Source of the DNA: Arcicella rosea
GTDB taxonomy: Bacteria > Bacteroidota > Bacteroidia > Cytophagales > Spirosomataceae
Direction of reading: 5' to 3'
Assembly (NCBI RefSeq): GCF_040543805.1
Contig: NZ_JBEUMS010000001.1
Coordinates: forward strand, 558,001-622,000
DNA: 64,000 nt
Under the pieces are notes generated by a model, which was given only the letters and a program-made list of their open reading frames with translations, had not been told where the DNA came from and ran no database searches. The translations under genes and the position numbers were made by a program. Positions 1 to 9,579 of this stretch are shown piece by piece. Position 1 is the first letter of the stretch. Each line of letters opens with the position of its first letter.

Positions 1-155
1 AAAATGGGGGTTTATAGGTAATACCATCAGAATTTTGCGATGCTAAAATCAATAAAAATAGAATTCCATTGACGACTTTTCAAATAAATATCATCTTTTT
101 ATAAAAAAATCCACTTAAAACATTACTGGATTTTTTATAACCTTACGTCTGAGAA

Positions 156-1451
156 TTAAGTATTTATTTTTAAAAAATCTTCAATAATTTCTTCAAGTTT
201 TTGAATTCGTTTCCTCCATGAATTTTCCTCAGCACGTTGCATTCTATCTTCCAATTTTTTTTGAGGTTCTTCTTCTAGTGCTATTTTAATATTGTCAATA
301 AAATCCTCATGAGAGCTACTCAAATAGATTAAATCTTCAAACAAAAAAATATCATCAGAAAAATCTGTTGATACCGTAGGAATTCCAGCAGCGAGGTACT
401 CATTCATTTTCAAAGGATAAACCCCTTTTGTAAGATTATTTTTTTTGTAGGGAATAATAGCAGCATTTGAATGACATAAATAAGCGGGCAGGGATTCAAT
501 AGGTTTAGGACCAATAAAATAAAGGTTTTTGATTTGTGATAAGTGTTCTCTATCTATGTCGTTTTTGTCATAAGTTCCTACAAATAAAATACTTCCTTCT
601 TTAAACACATCTGTTATTTTCTTTAATAGTTCGTAATCAATTCTCAGATTACTGTAATGTCCTGTGTAAATTATTATAGGCCCCTTCAAACCCTTCATTT
701 CCTTTGGCATAGGATACGGTTTATTAATCGCATTAGCAAAAACTTCATAATCAACACCATTGCTTAAGAAATGTATCTTTTTATCCACTTTTTTTGAATA
801 GATGTCGCATAGTCCTGTTGATGTTGCAATAGCAATGTCGCATTGCATAATTGCATCAAACTCAGCTTTGATACCGTGCTTGGCAATATAGGGTTCTTCA
901 CTAATCATATCAAACGATTGGTAAATATTAGCCAAGGGTTTAAGTCGAATTTTATGTGAAATAACAGGGGTGTTAACAGGATAAAATGAGTTTATGAAAA
1001 CATAATTCTTCACATCGTAGTCTTTTATTATTTTTTTGATTACCTCATTTACCACAAAATTATTGTAACGATTTAAAAAGTTATATGCTGCTCCTTGTGG
1101 CAAAAAGTTTATTGGTAGCGATATTCGTGGTGTAACTTGAATAAATGAACTCTGAGGGAATTTTTTTTCATCGTAAATATTAGAACCAACTAATATAGCT
1201 TTCAATCTTTTTTTTAACCCTGGGACTTTTCTTTCATCTATTACATCTTTCACAGAATAAGGCTTATCTATATAAAATACACGATGAGTTTTAGACCATT
1301 CTTTAGCCAGAGCAACAGAAACAGAAGATAATTCGGAATCACTTCTTGATAAGCTAAATATAAACAAATCATATTCAGGTAGCATATTATATTTTATTTT
1401 ATGTAGTTGATTAAAATATCTATCATTATTCCTTGAAGTTGAAGCAGACAT
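156..1451 (-). CDS. GT4-like glycosyltransferase
   Basis: A 431-residue cytoplasmic protein resembling GT-B fold glycosyltransferases. The C-terminal half contains a UDP-sugar-site-like stretch (about residues 345-365, YPLKMNEYLAAGIPTVSTDF) with the lysine and glutamate typical of family 4, preceded by a segment around IIIYTGHYSN that begins the second Rossmann domain. No signal peptide or membrane segment is seen. It is the last gene of a minus-strand run with a flippase and an unknown transferase-like gene, so a role in making an exported polysaccharide is likely. The sugar donor and acceptor cannot be read from the sequence. It is separated from the flippase by 233 bases, so it may have its own promoter. 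Confidence 0.75.
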   Translation of the reverse strand: MSASTSRNNDRYFNQLHKIKYNMLPEYDLFIFSLSRSDSELSSVSVALAKEWSKTHRVFYIDKPYSVKDVIDERKVPGLKKRLKAILVGSNIYDEKKFPQSSFIQVTPRISLPINFLPQGAAYNFLNRYNNFVVNEVIKKIIKDYDVKNYVFINSFYPVNTPVISHKIRLKPLANIYQSFDMISEEPYIAKHGIKAEFDAIMQCDIAIATSTGLCDIYSKKVDKKIHFLSNGVDYEVFANAINKPYPMPKEMKGLKGPIIIYTGHYSNLRIDYELLKKITDVFKEGSILFVGTYDKNDIDREHLSQIKNLYFIGPKPIESLPAYLCHSNAAIIPYKKNNLTKGVYPLKMNEYLAAGIPTVSTDFSDDIFLFEDLIYLSSSHEDFIDNIKIALEEEPQKKLEDRMQRAEENSWRKRIQKLEEIIEDFLKINT

Positions 1452-1684
1452 TTTCTGGCTTTATAGAATCTGTTGATTTTTTAATGTCTTTAGATTATAA
1501 AACTGCTGTACAATCACAAAAAATATGACTTATAATTAAAGGTAAAAGGTCTATTATTAATATAATAATTGTAAGAAATAAGATACTATGCAAATCATTA
1601 TATGTGAGCAAACAAGACTATTAGATAAATACTGTTTAACATTTATGATATTATATTTTAGTGCCTTTACACTACTAGAAACAA

Positions 1685-3013
1685 TTAATCTTTTTTTAAA
1701 TAAAATTTAATATGTCGGTGATAAAATTCAGGATAGAATCTAAAAGCATAAACAAATGTTCTCAAGACGTTGACTTTTAACTCTCTGTACAAAATTACTT
1801 GCCCAATTATAAAGCCAAAGGTGCTTGAGATTAATGTTGCTCTTGCTGCTCCCATCACCCCTTGTGATTTAATGAAAAAATAGTTGATTCCAATATTTAG
1901 ACATGCACAAAATAATACAACCCAAAATGTTAATTGAGTTTTGCCAATTGAATCTATAACGACACCAAATTGACGTCCAAAAGGGACGAACATACAATAA
2001 AGCAAGGTAATTTTTAACAAAGGAATTGAGTCGTCGTATTTTCCACCTGCTATCATATTGACAATTAAGTCCGAAAAAATATATAAGAATGTAATAACTG
2101 GTATTACAAGTGCTAAAATTGTTCCAACTGACTTTTCGTATAAATACCTAACTCCATCAAGCCCCTCTTTTGCACGCTTTGCACTTTGTGGGAATACAAT
2201 GGTTGCAATCGCACTAGTTGGAATTTCTACCAAATTTGTTATTCGAACAGCAACATTGAATGCCCCAGAAGCTACAGGTGAAAGCATTGCTCCAAGCATC
2301 ATTTGATCAATTGTTCCAGATAATATTGCACTTACTGAAGTTCCAAATGTATATTTACCAAAATGAAAAAGCTTACTCATCCAATCTATATATATATTTT
2401 TTTCTAATATTAAGTATTTATTTACATATTGATATCCAACAGCAGTTGCTATCACTACACCTAATATCTGTACATAAACTAAATAAATCAATGGAGTAGC
2501 AAACTGACTAGCAAAACATCCTAAAATAAACATAAACAGAATAATCTGACGAACAAGCGTTGTGATAAATATTCCATTAAAGGTTAAATTGGCTTGCTCT
2601 ACACTATTAAAAATTGCTAAGACCCCAGAAAGTAAGAAAGTTATATTATGTACATAAAACATAACTTCTAGTTCTGGAGAATGCCATAATAAACTCAAAT
2701 AATGAGAAAACATCAAATTTAACAACACACAGAATAGAGAAAGAGCCGTACTAATAGCGACGGATGCCATAATAATTGGAGTTTTTTCTTCTGGTTTTGC
2801 CCCAGACAAAAACTTTACGAGTGCATTTCCAACCAAGCCATTTCTAGCCACTTCTAAAATCGAAGTAATTGTGATGAAAAGAGTCCAAGCACCAAAATGA
2901 TTTTTATCCAATACTCTTACAAGCATGTAGAAACCTCCAAAACCAAAAAGTACATTTGCAAAGCTTTGAATAATATTCAAAAACCCAGATTTAATCCAAT
3001 AATTATTCCCCAT
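1685..3013 (-). CDS. Oligosaccharide flippase (Wzx/MATE-like)
   Basis: A 442-residue polytopic inner-membrane protein with about 12 hydrophobic segments from residue 10 to 425. It matches the size and pattern of the polysaccharide biosynthesis/MVF superfamily that flips lipid-linked oligosaccharides to the periplasm. The N-terminal amphipathic start (KSGFLNIIQSFANVLFGFGG) and the conserved central stretch with SGTIDQMMLGAMLSPVASGA are typical. The stop codon of the upstream gene lies 5 bases before its start, so the two are co-transcribed. The substrate is unknown and is inferred only from neighbours. Confidence 0.8.
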   Translation of the reverse strand: MGNNYWIKSGFLNIIQSFANVLFGFGGFYMLVRVLDKNHFGAWTLFITITSILEVARNGLVGNALVKFLSGAKPEEKTPIIMASVAISTALSLFCVLLNLMFSHYLSLLWHSPELEVMFYVHNITFLLSGVLAIFNSVEQANLTFNGIFITTLVRQIILFMFILGCFASQFATPLIYLVYVQILGVVIATAVGYQYVNKYLILEKNIYIDWMSKLFHFGKYTFGTSVSAILSGTIDQMMLGAMLSPVASGAFNVAVRITNLVEIPTSAIATIVFPQSAKRAKEGLDGVRYLYEKSVGTILALVIPVITFLYIFSDLIVNMIAGGKYDDSIPLLKITLLYCMFVPFGRQFGVVIDSIGKTQLTFWVVLFCACLNIGINYFFIKSQGVMGAARATLISSTFGFIIGQVILYRELKVNVLRTFVYAFRFYPEFYHRHIKFYLKKD

Positions 3014-3018
3014 TCAAT

Positions 3019-3975
3019 TTATGAGTTTACGTAATATTTTAGCACAAAATCACGAGCCTCTTCGCTAGTTTTGGCATGATAAATTGTTGCTCCTGATAAT
3101 TTTGGGAATAATGTATCAAAGCATCCAAAATGATGCTCTGGTCCTTTTTTAGAAAGAATAATATTCGAACCTTTGAAACAACTTGCCAGTGCAGCTGTTC
3201 CTCCGTGTATTGAAATAAATTTATCGCAATTTGCATACACCAACATTTGAAAATGATTGTAATTGTTGGCATTTACTTTATTTTCTCTATACAAGTCTTC
3301 CATCAATATTACTTCTGGGTGAATTTTCCCAAGCCATTCATTGTCGTTCAGCTCATAAATTTCACTTGTGTCACTTGTAATATTTTGTGGACGTGGACGA
3401 TTGTAAATAATTGTATAATCCTTTTTGAGGTAATTTATCATAAAATCTAAATCTTCAAGACTATAAAAACTAATTGGCAGTCCACCCCACTCCATGTTAT
3501 AACGATTAGCTATTATGAGAATAGGTTTTTCATATACATAAATGTCATTCTTAAAATATTCTTTATAAGGCACCTCAAGCCATTTACTCATGTTGTAATT
3601 CTGGCTATACAACACCCTTGGGAGTTCATAATTATAGTTACCTTCGTTAGTTCTAACATCAAAAAAATCCTCATGATAAGGCGAGAAGAAATACATCTCC
3701 TTGGTATAAAAGGCTGATTTAGTACTTTTTAATGTACCATTTTTATAATGCCAATAAGCAAAAGGAATTGTAAATTCTAATTCTGGAGCAAACTCTCCTT
3801 GGAACTCTATCGTTTTATAAGGCTTTTTAATAAAATAATCTCGAAAAAGATATTTAAGTTGCTCAAGTTGACACCTATAAGTATGGCGATAATAGTAATT
3901 AATATCAGGTGTCATTCGTCCGTAACGGAGTAAGACAATTAAGCTAAGAAATTTATTTAGGTATTTTTCAAACAT
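3019..3975 (-). CDS. Putative glycosyltransferase-like protein, polysaccharide operon
   Basis: About 318 residues from the chosen ATG at 3975. A longer reading from 4035 is open but adds only 20 unconvincing residues. The C-terminal part has a serine/threonine and glycine run (FISIHGGTAALASCFKGSNI) followed by a histidine-containing segment, reminiscent of GT61/capsule transferases, where a similar motif binds the nucleotide sugar. I cannot assign a family with certainty. It is aromatic- and asparagine-rich with no signal peptide. It is the first gene of the run leading into the flippase (5-base gap), which supports a role in assembling the same polysaccharide. Confidence 0.55.
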   Translation of the reverse strand: MFEKYLNKFLSLIVLLRYGRMTPDINYYYRHTYRCQLEQLKYLFRDYFIKKPYKTIEFQGEFAPELEFTIPFAYWHYKNGTLKSTKSAFYTKEMYFFSPYHEDFFDVRTNEGNYNYELPRVLYSQNYNMSKWLEVPYKEYFKNDIYVYEKPILIIANRYNMEWGGLPISFYSLEDLDFMINYLKKDYTIIYNRPRPQNITSDTSEIYELNDNEWLGKIHPEVILMEDLYRENKVNANNYNHFQMLVYANCDKFISIHGGTAALASCFKGSNIILSKKGPEHHFGCFDTLFPKLSGATIYHAKTSEEARDFVLKYYVNS

Positions 3976-4144
3976 TTCAATATAGGTTGATTCATCTTTC
4001 AGAAATTGATACAATATACATAATATCAGTGTCAAAAAACAATAATTATGTCGAAAGATTTTTCAGAAAAAATATCTCAAATAATTACACTTTTCAAATA
4101 AAAATTTCATCAAAGTTTACCTGTTGAGATTAATTAATCATTTG

Positions 4145-4198
4145 TCAAATAGAACCAGAGTTAATAGTAAATCAAATAGAACCAGAGTTAATAGTAAA
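4145..4198. repeat. 27-bp tandem repeat, two copies
   Basis: Two perfect head-to-tail copies of a 27-base unit (starting TCAAATAGAACCAGAG) lie in the 420-base non-coding stretch between the polysaccharide operon and tRNA-Phe. The rest of that stretch (4036-4420) is AT-rich and shows no gene. Function unknown; this could be slippage or a short regulatory repeat. Confidence 0.8.
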
Positions 4199-4420
4199 TA
4201 TAAAACTTAATGATTCCTCAATAGCCCATTACTCATTAAAAAATTAAAAAACTTTAAATACGGTTTTGATGATACGTTTATTCAAAATTGCCTAAGAAAC
4301 AGGATATAGTCGTGATTGAATATGAAATTAAACGACAAGGATTTTGGAATAGTAGTAAAAGCATAGATATTTGAAATACTTTATAAAAAACTGTCCCACA
4401 AACCATACCCCACAAAAGCA

Positions 4421-4453
4421 AAAACCCCTCAAACATTACGTTTAAGGGGTTTT
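4421..4453 (-). terminator. Terminator of tRNA-Phe
   Basis: A 9-bp stem (AAAACCCCT paired with AGGGGTTTT) lies just beyond the 3' end of tRNA-Phe and is followed by a T-rich run when read on the minus strand. Confidence 0.75.
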
Positions 4454-4456
4454 TTG

Positions 4457-4529
4457 TGGTAAAGGGCGGACTCGAACCGCCGACACACGGATTTTCAGTC
4501 CGATGCTCTACCAACTGAGCTACTTCACC
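4457..4529 (-). tRNA. tRNA-Phe (GAA)
   Basis: A 73-nt cloverleaf on the minus strand. The 7-bp acceptor stem GGTGAAG/CTTTACC includes one G-T pair. It has a standard D arm (GCTCAGTTGGTAGAGC), anticodon loop CTGAAAA with anticodon GAA, and TTCGAGT in the T loop. The discriminator is A and CCA is not encoded. Confidence 0.95.
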
Positions 4530-4555
4530 TGAATCCCGCCTGTGTTTCGGGACTG

Positions 4556-4585
4556 CAAAGGTAGGAAACTTTTTTTTAACGCCAA
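4556..4585 (-). promoter_or_regulatory. Bacteroidota-type promoter of tRNA-Phe
   Basis: Read on the minus strand, TTG is followed after 19 bases by TACCTTTG, a match to the -33/-7 consensus of Bacteroidota primary sigma factors. It sits about 27 bases upstream of the tRNA. Confidence 0.6.
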
Positions 4586-4639
4586 ACATTTTCTGAAAAT
4601 AATTTCAAATATTTTTAAATATTTTTCTAAATAGTATGC

Positions 4640-4670
4640 TTGCATACCAATAAGAAAATCAACATCTTTG
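4640..4670 (+). promoter_or_regulatory. Possible promoter of the Fe-S oxidoreductase operon
   Basis: TTG, 20 bases, then CATCTTTG: one mismatch from TAnnTTTG. It would give a leader of about 115 bases before the ATG at 4792. The preceding GTATGCttGCATAC dyad could be an operator. Confidence 0.35.
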
Positions 4671-4791
4671 TATCACACAATAAAATCAGTAAATTGTTAA
4701 ATAAAGTACAAAATTTATCTTGAATTCATCAAAAATGGTTCTGATGAATTTTTTAAAATAAATAAGTACCAAAACTTATTTTTCCTGAATT

Positions 4792-6120
4792 ATGCAAATC
4801 ATCCAACAAATTCTCTTCGTAGCAGCTTTCGGTTTGGCGGCTTATTTTATTTCAAAACGCATACAAATCATCAAAAAGACCATTCAGTTAGGCAGAGCTG
4901 AAGACCGTTCGGATAATCCTTCTGAACGATTGAAGACGATGCTTCGGATTGCTTTCGGACAAAAGAAGATGTTCGACCGACCAGTCATTGGTATTTTGCA
5001 CTTTGTAATTTATGCTGGTTTTTTACTCATCAATGTTGAAGTACTGGAAATTGTATTGGATGGCATTTTAGGTACTCATCGTCTCTTCGCTCCTATTCTG
5101 GGTAGTTTTTATACTTTCTTGATTAATTTCTTTGAAATATTAGCCGCAGGCGTACTCTTGGTTTGTGTGGTGTTTTTGATTCGTAGAAATATTACCAAAG
5201 TAGAACGCCTACAAGCTACTCGCCACCGAGAATTAAATGGTTTTCCTGTCATTGATGCTAATAATATTCTCTTTGCTGAAATTATTTTAATGACGGCTCT
5301 CCTCAGTATGAATGCCGTTGATAGCATTTTGCAAGAACGTGGCAACGAACATTATCATCCAGTGGGTTCTTTTGTGATTAGTACTTTTTTGAAACCCATC
5401 TTCACAAATTGGAGCGAAACCGCTTTAATCATTTATGAACGCACGGCTTGGTGGCTACATATTTTGGGTATTTTAGGTTTTGCTTTGTATGTTACTTATT
5501 CCAAACATTTACATATTTTCTTGGCATTTCCGAATACTTATTTCTCGAATCTGAAAGCAAAAGGCGAAATCCCGAATATGCCAGAAGTGACGAAAGAAGT
5601 ACAAATTATGTTGGGTTTGGCTCAGCCTGATGCTGAGGCAAGTACTGAAATTGCTCGTTTTGGAGCGAAAGACATCAAAGATTTATCTTGGAAAAATCTG
5701 ATGGATGCCTATTCTTGTACTGAGTGCGGACGTTGTACTTCGTCTTGTCCTGCCAATTTAACGGGCAAAGCTTTGTCGCCACGAAAAATTATGATGGATA
5801 CTCGTGACCGACTTGAAGAAGTAGGTAGAAACCTTGCTGTAAACGGTGGCATTTTTGTAGAAGACGGCAAAGCATTGTACGGAAGCTATATTACTTCGGA
5901 AGAATTGCGTGCTTGTACTACTTGTAACGCTTGCGTGCAGGAATGTCCGATAAATATTTCGCCTTTAGATATTATTCTGCAATTGCGCCGCTATCAAATT
6001 ATGGAAGAATCTGACGCTCCAGCTTCTTGGAATGCAATGTTTTCAAATTTAGAAACCAATCAAGCTCCTTGGAAATTTGCAACTTCGGATAGATTTAATT
6101 GGGCGAATGAAGTGAAGTAA
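4792..6120 (+). CDS. Membrane-bound 4Fe-4S oxidoreductase subunit (HdrD/NarI-like)
   Basis: 442 residues. Several transmembrane helices (about 4-20, 65-90, 105-130, 160-180, 218-240) resemble the cytochrome-b-like gamma domain of nitrate reductase and the membrane part of Hdr-type enzymes. Two 4Fe-4S ferredoxin motifs follow: CTECGRCTSSCP at about residue 309 and CTTCNACVQECP at about 385. The predicted role is electron transfer between the quinone pool and a soluble partner. The CCG-domain protein at 8297-9094 looks like the missing catalytic half, separated here by two unrelated genes. The exact donor and acceptor are unknown. Confidence 0.75.
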   Translation: MQIIQQILFVAAFGLAAYFISKRIQIIKKTIQLGRAEDRSDNPSERLKTMLRIAFGQKKMFDRPVIGILHFVIYAGFLLINVEVLEIVLDGILGTHRLFAPILGSFYTFLINFFEILAAGVLLVCVVFLIRRNITKVERLQATRHRELNGFPVIDANNILFAEIILMTALLSMNAVDSILQERGNEHYHPVGSFVISTFLKPIFTNWSETALIIYERTAWWLHILGILGFALYVTYSKHLHIFLAFPNTYFSNLKAKGEIPNMPEVTKEVQIMLGLAQPDAEASTEIARFGAKDIKDLSWKNLMDAYSCTECGRCTSSCPANLTGKALSPRKIMMDTRDRLEEVGRNLAVNGGIFVEDGKALYGSYITSEELRACTTCNACVQECPINISPLDIILQLRRYQIMEESDAPASWNAMFSNLETNQAPWKFATSDRFNWANEVK

Positions 6121-6180
6121 AGCTGTGAGCTATGAGATTGCTGAAATAATTTTAACAAGAAACAAAACACTTTTTGAATA

Positions 6181-7173
6181 ATGAAACGATTATTTAAAGT
6201 ATTAATCATAGTTTTTGTCGTTTGCTTTTTTGGTTATTTAATGGGTCCAAAACCCGATGCTCCGACCATGAAGATTCCCGTTTTTGATTTACCAACTTCA
6301 TTAGTTGATTTAGAAACAAAAATCAATACTGCTGAAAAAGCCGTAGTAGGTATTCGTCCCGACTGTGAAGCCAGAATCATTTGGGCAGATACAGCCAAGA
6401 AAGTAAAAACCAAATTAGCCATTGTATATGTACATGGCTTTTCGGCAAGTCAGGAAGAAGGCGACCCTGTTCATACCAATTTGGCAAAAAAGTACGGAGC
6501 AAATCTGTACTTAGCTCGCTTGGCTGGTCATGGCATTGATTTGGGCGATTCTACGATGAAAAACGTAAAAGCTGATGATTTTATTAATTCAGCAGAAGAA
6601 GCTTTGGCAATTGGCAAAAAACTGGGTGATGAAGTAATCGTGGTTGGAACATCTTTCGGTGGAGCGTTGACTTTGTATTTGGCTTCGCAACATCCAGAAA
6701 TTAAAGCCATCGTACTCTATTCTCCTTGCATTGAGATTTTTGATAAAAATGCTAAGCTGTTGGATAATCATTGGGGTTTGGCTTTGGCAAAATTGATTAC
6801 TGGCTCAGAAGTAAGGGATTTTCCTCCGCATAATCCGATTCATGCCAAATATTGGAGTACGCATTATCATATCAATGGCGTAATTGCTTTGCAGAATTTC
6901 TTGACAAACGTAATGACTCCAGCAACTTTTGAAAAAGTAAAATGCCCAACTTTTATGGGATATTATTACAAAAACGAAGAAGAACAAGACAAAGTAGTTT
7001 CTGTGCCAGCGATGCTGAAAATGTACGATGAATTGGGCGTTTCAACCAATCAAAAACAAAAAGTTGTTTTCCCGAATGCTGGAAATCATGTGATTGGCTC
7101 TTATGTTTTATCAAAAGATTATCAACACGTTCAAAGAAAAACAGAACAGTTTTTAGATAAGGTTGTAGATTAA
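6181..7173 (+). CDS. Alpha/beta hydrolase, membrane-anchored
   Basis: 330 residues with an N-terminal hydrophobic anchor or signal (about 5-22). An alpha/beta-hydrolase fold follows: the oxyanion-region motif YVHGFSAS near residue 84, the nucleophile elbow GTSFGG near 157, and a late histidine in NAGNHVIGS near 304. The family resembles serine aminopeptidase/monoacylglycerol lipase-type hydrolases that act on lipids or esters. It lies 60 bases after the Fe-S protein and just before a desaturase-like gene, suggesting a lipid-related operon. The substrate is not known. Confidence 0.75.
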   Translation: MKRLFKVLIIVFVVCFFGYLMGPKPDAPTMKIPVFDLPTSLVDLETKINTAEKAVVGIRPDCEARIIWADTAKKVKTKLAIVYVHGFSASQEEGDPVHTNLAKKYGANLYLARLAGHGIDLGDSTMKNVKADDFINSAEEALAIGKKLGDEVIVVGTSFGGALTLYLASQHPEIKAIVLYSPCIEIFDKNAKLLDNHWGLALAKLITGSEVRDFPPHNPIHAKYWSTHYHINGVIALQNFLTNVMTPATFEKVKCPTFMGYYYKNEEEQDKVVSVPAMLKMYDELGVSTNQKQKVVFPNAGNHVIGSYVLSKDYQHVQRKTEQFLDKVVD

Positions 7174-7253
7174 AAGCTTTGGATAACCAGATTTCGGCAG
7201 TCGGTTACATTTTCAAATTTAGCTCATTTTCAAACTTTCAAATTGATTTCCCA

Positions 7254-8138
7254 ATGGCTCCGAATCTTATTTTATATGCTGTTCCGTTTTTTGTGCTGAC
7301 GGTTATTCTTGAGGCAATTTTTATTACTCGTGAACAAAAAGATTATTTGGAAGTAAAAGACACTTTTACTTCTATCGCTTTGGGTTTGGGAAATTTACTA
7401 AGTGGACTGATTTCAAAAACTGCCATCGCATTCATTTTTTTGTACTTATACGAAAATTTTCATGTTTTCACTTTAGACGGTTCGGCTTGGTGGATGTGGG
7501 TTTTAGCGTTTTTTGCCGATGACTTTAGCTATTATTGGTTTCACAGAGAAGCACATTTGATTCGATACTTCTGGGCTTCGCACAAGGTTCATCATTCATC
7601 TGAAAAATATAATTTGGCAACGGCACTTCGACAAACTTGGACGGGCAATATTTCTGGTTCATTTATTTTTTATCTGTGGATGCCCATTGTTGGTTTTCAC
7701 CCCATCGTAGTGGTGATTATGCAACAAATTAGCTTGCTTTATCAGTATTGGATTCACACCGAAACCATTGGTAAAATGTGGAAACCTTTTGAATTTATCT
7801 TTAATACGCCTTCTCATCACAGAGTACATCATGGCTCGGATGTGAAGTATTTGGATAAAAACTACGCAGGTATTTTGATTATTTGGGATAGAATGTTCGG
7901 TACTTTTATTGATGAAGACGAACGACCAACGTATGGTTTGACCAACAATTTAAAGACTTATAATCCTGTAAAAATTGCCTTCAGCGAATGGGTTGATATT
8001 GCCAAAGACGTTTGGAAGGCAGGTTCACTGAAAAACGCTTTCAACTATATTTTTGCTCCTCCGGGTTGGAGTCACGATGGTTCAAGAAAAACGGCTAAAC
8101 AGATGCAGGAGGAGTTTTTAAAACCAGAACCAAAGTAA
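7254..8138 (+). CDS. Sterol desaturase / fatty acid hydroxylase family protein
   Basis: About 294 residues from the ATG at 7254. An in-frame TTG at 7179 would add 25 residues with no conserved look, so I chose the ATG. It is an integral membrane di-iron oxygenase with several transmembrane helices and the expected histidine clusters: HREAH near residue 98, HKVHH near 111, and HHRVHH near 188. Families with these motifs hydroxylate or desaturate lipids. It is co-directional with the hydrolase and Fe-S genes. The substrate, probably a membrane lipid, is inferred. Confidence 0.8.
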   Translation: MAPNLILYAVPFFVLTVILEAIFITREQKDYLEVKDTFTSIALGLGNLLSGLISKTAIAFIFLYLYENFHVFTLDGSAWWMWVLAFFADDFSYYWFHREAHLIRYFWASHKVHHSSEKYNLATALRQTWTGNISGSFIFYLWMPIVGFHPIVVVIMQQISLLYQYWIHTETIGKMWKPFEFIFNTPSHHRVHHGSDVKYLDKNYAGILIIWDRMFGTFIDEDERPTYGLTNNLKTYNPVKIAFSEWVDIAKDVWKAGSLKNAFNYIFAPPGWSHDGSRKTAKQMQEEFLKPEPK

Positions 8139-8296
8139 AAAAGAACCATCATTCCTGACAGTTCCTTTTAAAAACAACGAGCGAGTGCCTAAAAATATTT
8201 ATCCCTCCTCCTAACGTCCAAAACGTCTTTGTTCATTGCAAATATAGTGAAAAATAAAGACTTATCCAGCAAAATAAAAGATTTATCAATAAAGAA

Positions 8297-9094
8297 ATGA
8301 CACAAGAAATAGAATATAAAGTGCCAACAATGGCAGAAATGATGAGTACAGGCGAAAGCCCTGAAATTTTGTTTTGGGTGGGTTGTGCTGGTTCGTTTGA
8401 TGACAGATACAAAAAAGTAACGATTGCTTTTACAAAAATCCTAAATCAAGTTGGGATAAAGTTTGCTGTACTCGGCACAGAAGAATCTTGTACAGGTGAC
8501 CCCGCACGCAGAGCAGGAAACGAATTCCTATTTCAAATGCAAGCCACTATGAATATTCAAGTATTGGATGGTTATGGTGTAAAAAAAATCGTGACGGCTT
8601 GTCCGCATTGTTTTAATACTTTAAAAAATGAATATCCAGCTTTGGGCGGAAATTATGAAGTAATTCACCATTCTACTTTTTTGCAACAATTAATTGATGC
8701 TGGAAAAATAAAATTACAAGGCGGTGGAGAATTCAAGGGCAAAAAAATCACTTATCATGATTCTTGTTATTTAGGACGTGCCAATGATATTTATGAAGCT
8801 CCACGTTCGGTTTTGGAAGCCTTGGATGCTGATTTAGTAGAAATGAAACGTTGCAAAACCAAAGGTTTATGTTGTGGTGCTGGCGGCGGACAAATGTTTA
8901 AAGAACCCGAAAAAGGTAACAAAGACATCAATATTGAACGCATTGAAGACGCTTTAGCCACAGGAGCAAGTACCATTGCCGTAGCTTGTCCATTTTGTAT
9001 GGTGATGATGTCGGACGGCGTGAAAAACAAAGAAAAAGAAGATTCTGTAAAAGTATATGACTTGGCAGAATTGCTGTTGGAGGGGATGAAGTGA
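8297..9094 (+). CDS. CCG-domain Fe-S protein (HdrB/GlpC-like)
   Basis: 265 residues with two cysteine-rich CCG-type domains. The first runs from a cysteine in VGCAGSFD to CPHCFNTL; the second runs from SCYLGR through LCCGAGGGQMF to CPFCMVMM. Such domains bind the unusual Fe-S cluster of heterodisulfide reductases, or quinone-linked clusters in LutA/GlpC-type proteins. It is soluble with no signal peptide. It probably pairs with the membrane 4Fe-4S protein at 4792-6120. The intervening 158 bases show no gene. Confidence 0.75.
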   Translation: MTQEIEYKVPTMAEMMSTGESPEILFWVGCAGSFDDRYKKVTIAFTKILNQVGIKFAVLGTEESCTGDPARRAGNEFLFQMQATMNIQVLDGYGVKKIVTACPHCFNTLKNEYPALGGNYEVIHHSTFLQQLIDAGKIKLQGGGEFKGKKITYHDSCYLGRANDIYEAPRSVLEALDADLVEMKRCKTKGLCCGAGGGQMFKEPEKGNKDINIERIEDALATGASTIAVACPFCMVMMSDGVKNKEKEDSVKVYDLAELLLEGMK

Positions 9095-9122
9095 GAATGT
9101 ATTATGCTGAATTAGCGATTTT

Positions 9123-9157
9123 CATTGATGGCATGACTTGAAGTCATGCCATCAATG
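9123..9157. terminator. 17-bp perfect hairpin between convergent genes
   Basis: CATTGATGGCATGACTT, a single-base loop, then its exact reverse complement. It lies between the ends of the CCG-domain gene and a convergent minus-strand gene. It lacks a long T run, so it may be a bidirectional terminator or a mobile palindromic repeat. Confidence 0.5.
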
Positions 9158-9204
9158 GTATTAATTTTCACTCAATCTCTGCAGAAAGCAATTTTCAAAC
9201 TATA

Positions 9205-9579
9205 TTAAAATAAAATTTGAATTAGCAATAAAAATGCTTTCCCATAACAAAAACAAGAAAATGAATAAACTAAAAGAGAGAGAAACATACTCTTTACAAA
9301 TACTTTAGATGATATTGAAACTCCTAAAATTATAAGTAAAAATTTAGCTATAGTAATATACTGATTATCAGAAAATACCACTTTAGAAAATGTAAAAATC
9401 AATAGAACTAAAATCCAGATAGTTATCATTAAGGGACTTTTAACTTGATTGAAAGGCAAGTTAATCCCAAACAGCTCAAAATGTGAAAGTAGATAGATAA
9501 TTAAACCAACTATCAGAAAACTAGTAGGTAATTGGTTCAAAAAGATGTTTAAAATTTTAAGTGTTTGTTCTGCAAGCAT
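9205..9579 (-). CDS. Small membrane protein, unknown
   Basis: 124 residues with about four hydrophobic segments (about 17-32, 50-65, 77-90, 95-115) and no recognisable motif. Strongly AT-rich. It is transcribed convergently to the Fe-S operon and has no partner gene. I cannot assign a function; the membrane pattern is the only evidence. Confidence 0.45.
   Translation of the reverse strand: MLAEQTLKILNIFLNQLPTSFLIVGLIIYLLSHFELFGINLPFNQVKSPLMITIWILVLLIFTFSKVVFSDNQYITIAKFLLIILGVSISSKVFVKSMFLSLLVYSFSCFCYGKAFLLLIQILF

Noticed and set aside
2058..2499. Plus-strand open frames inside the flippase gene
   Set aside because: Shadow frames of a well-supported minus-strand membrane protein.
4278..4589. 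103-residue open frame across the tRNA-Phe gene
   Set aside because: It is translated from the tRNA, its terminator and flanks; no protein features, and the tRNA is certain.
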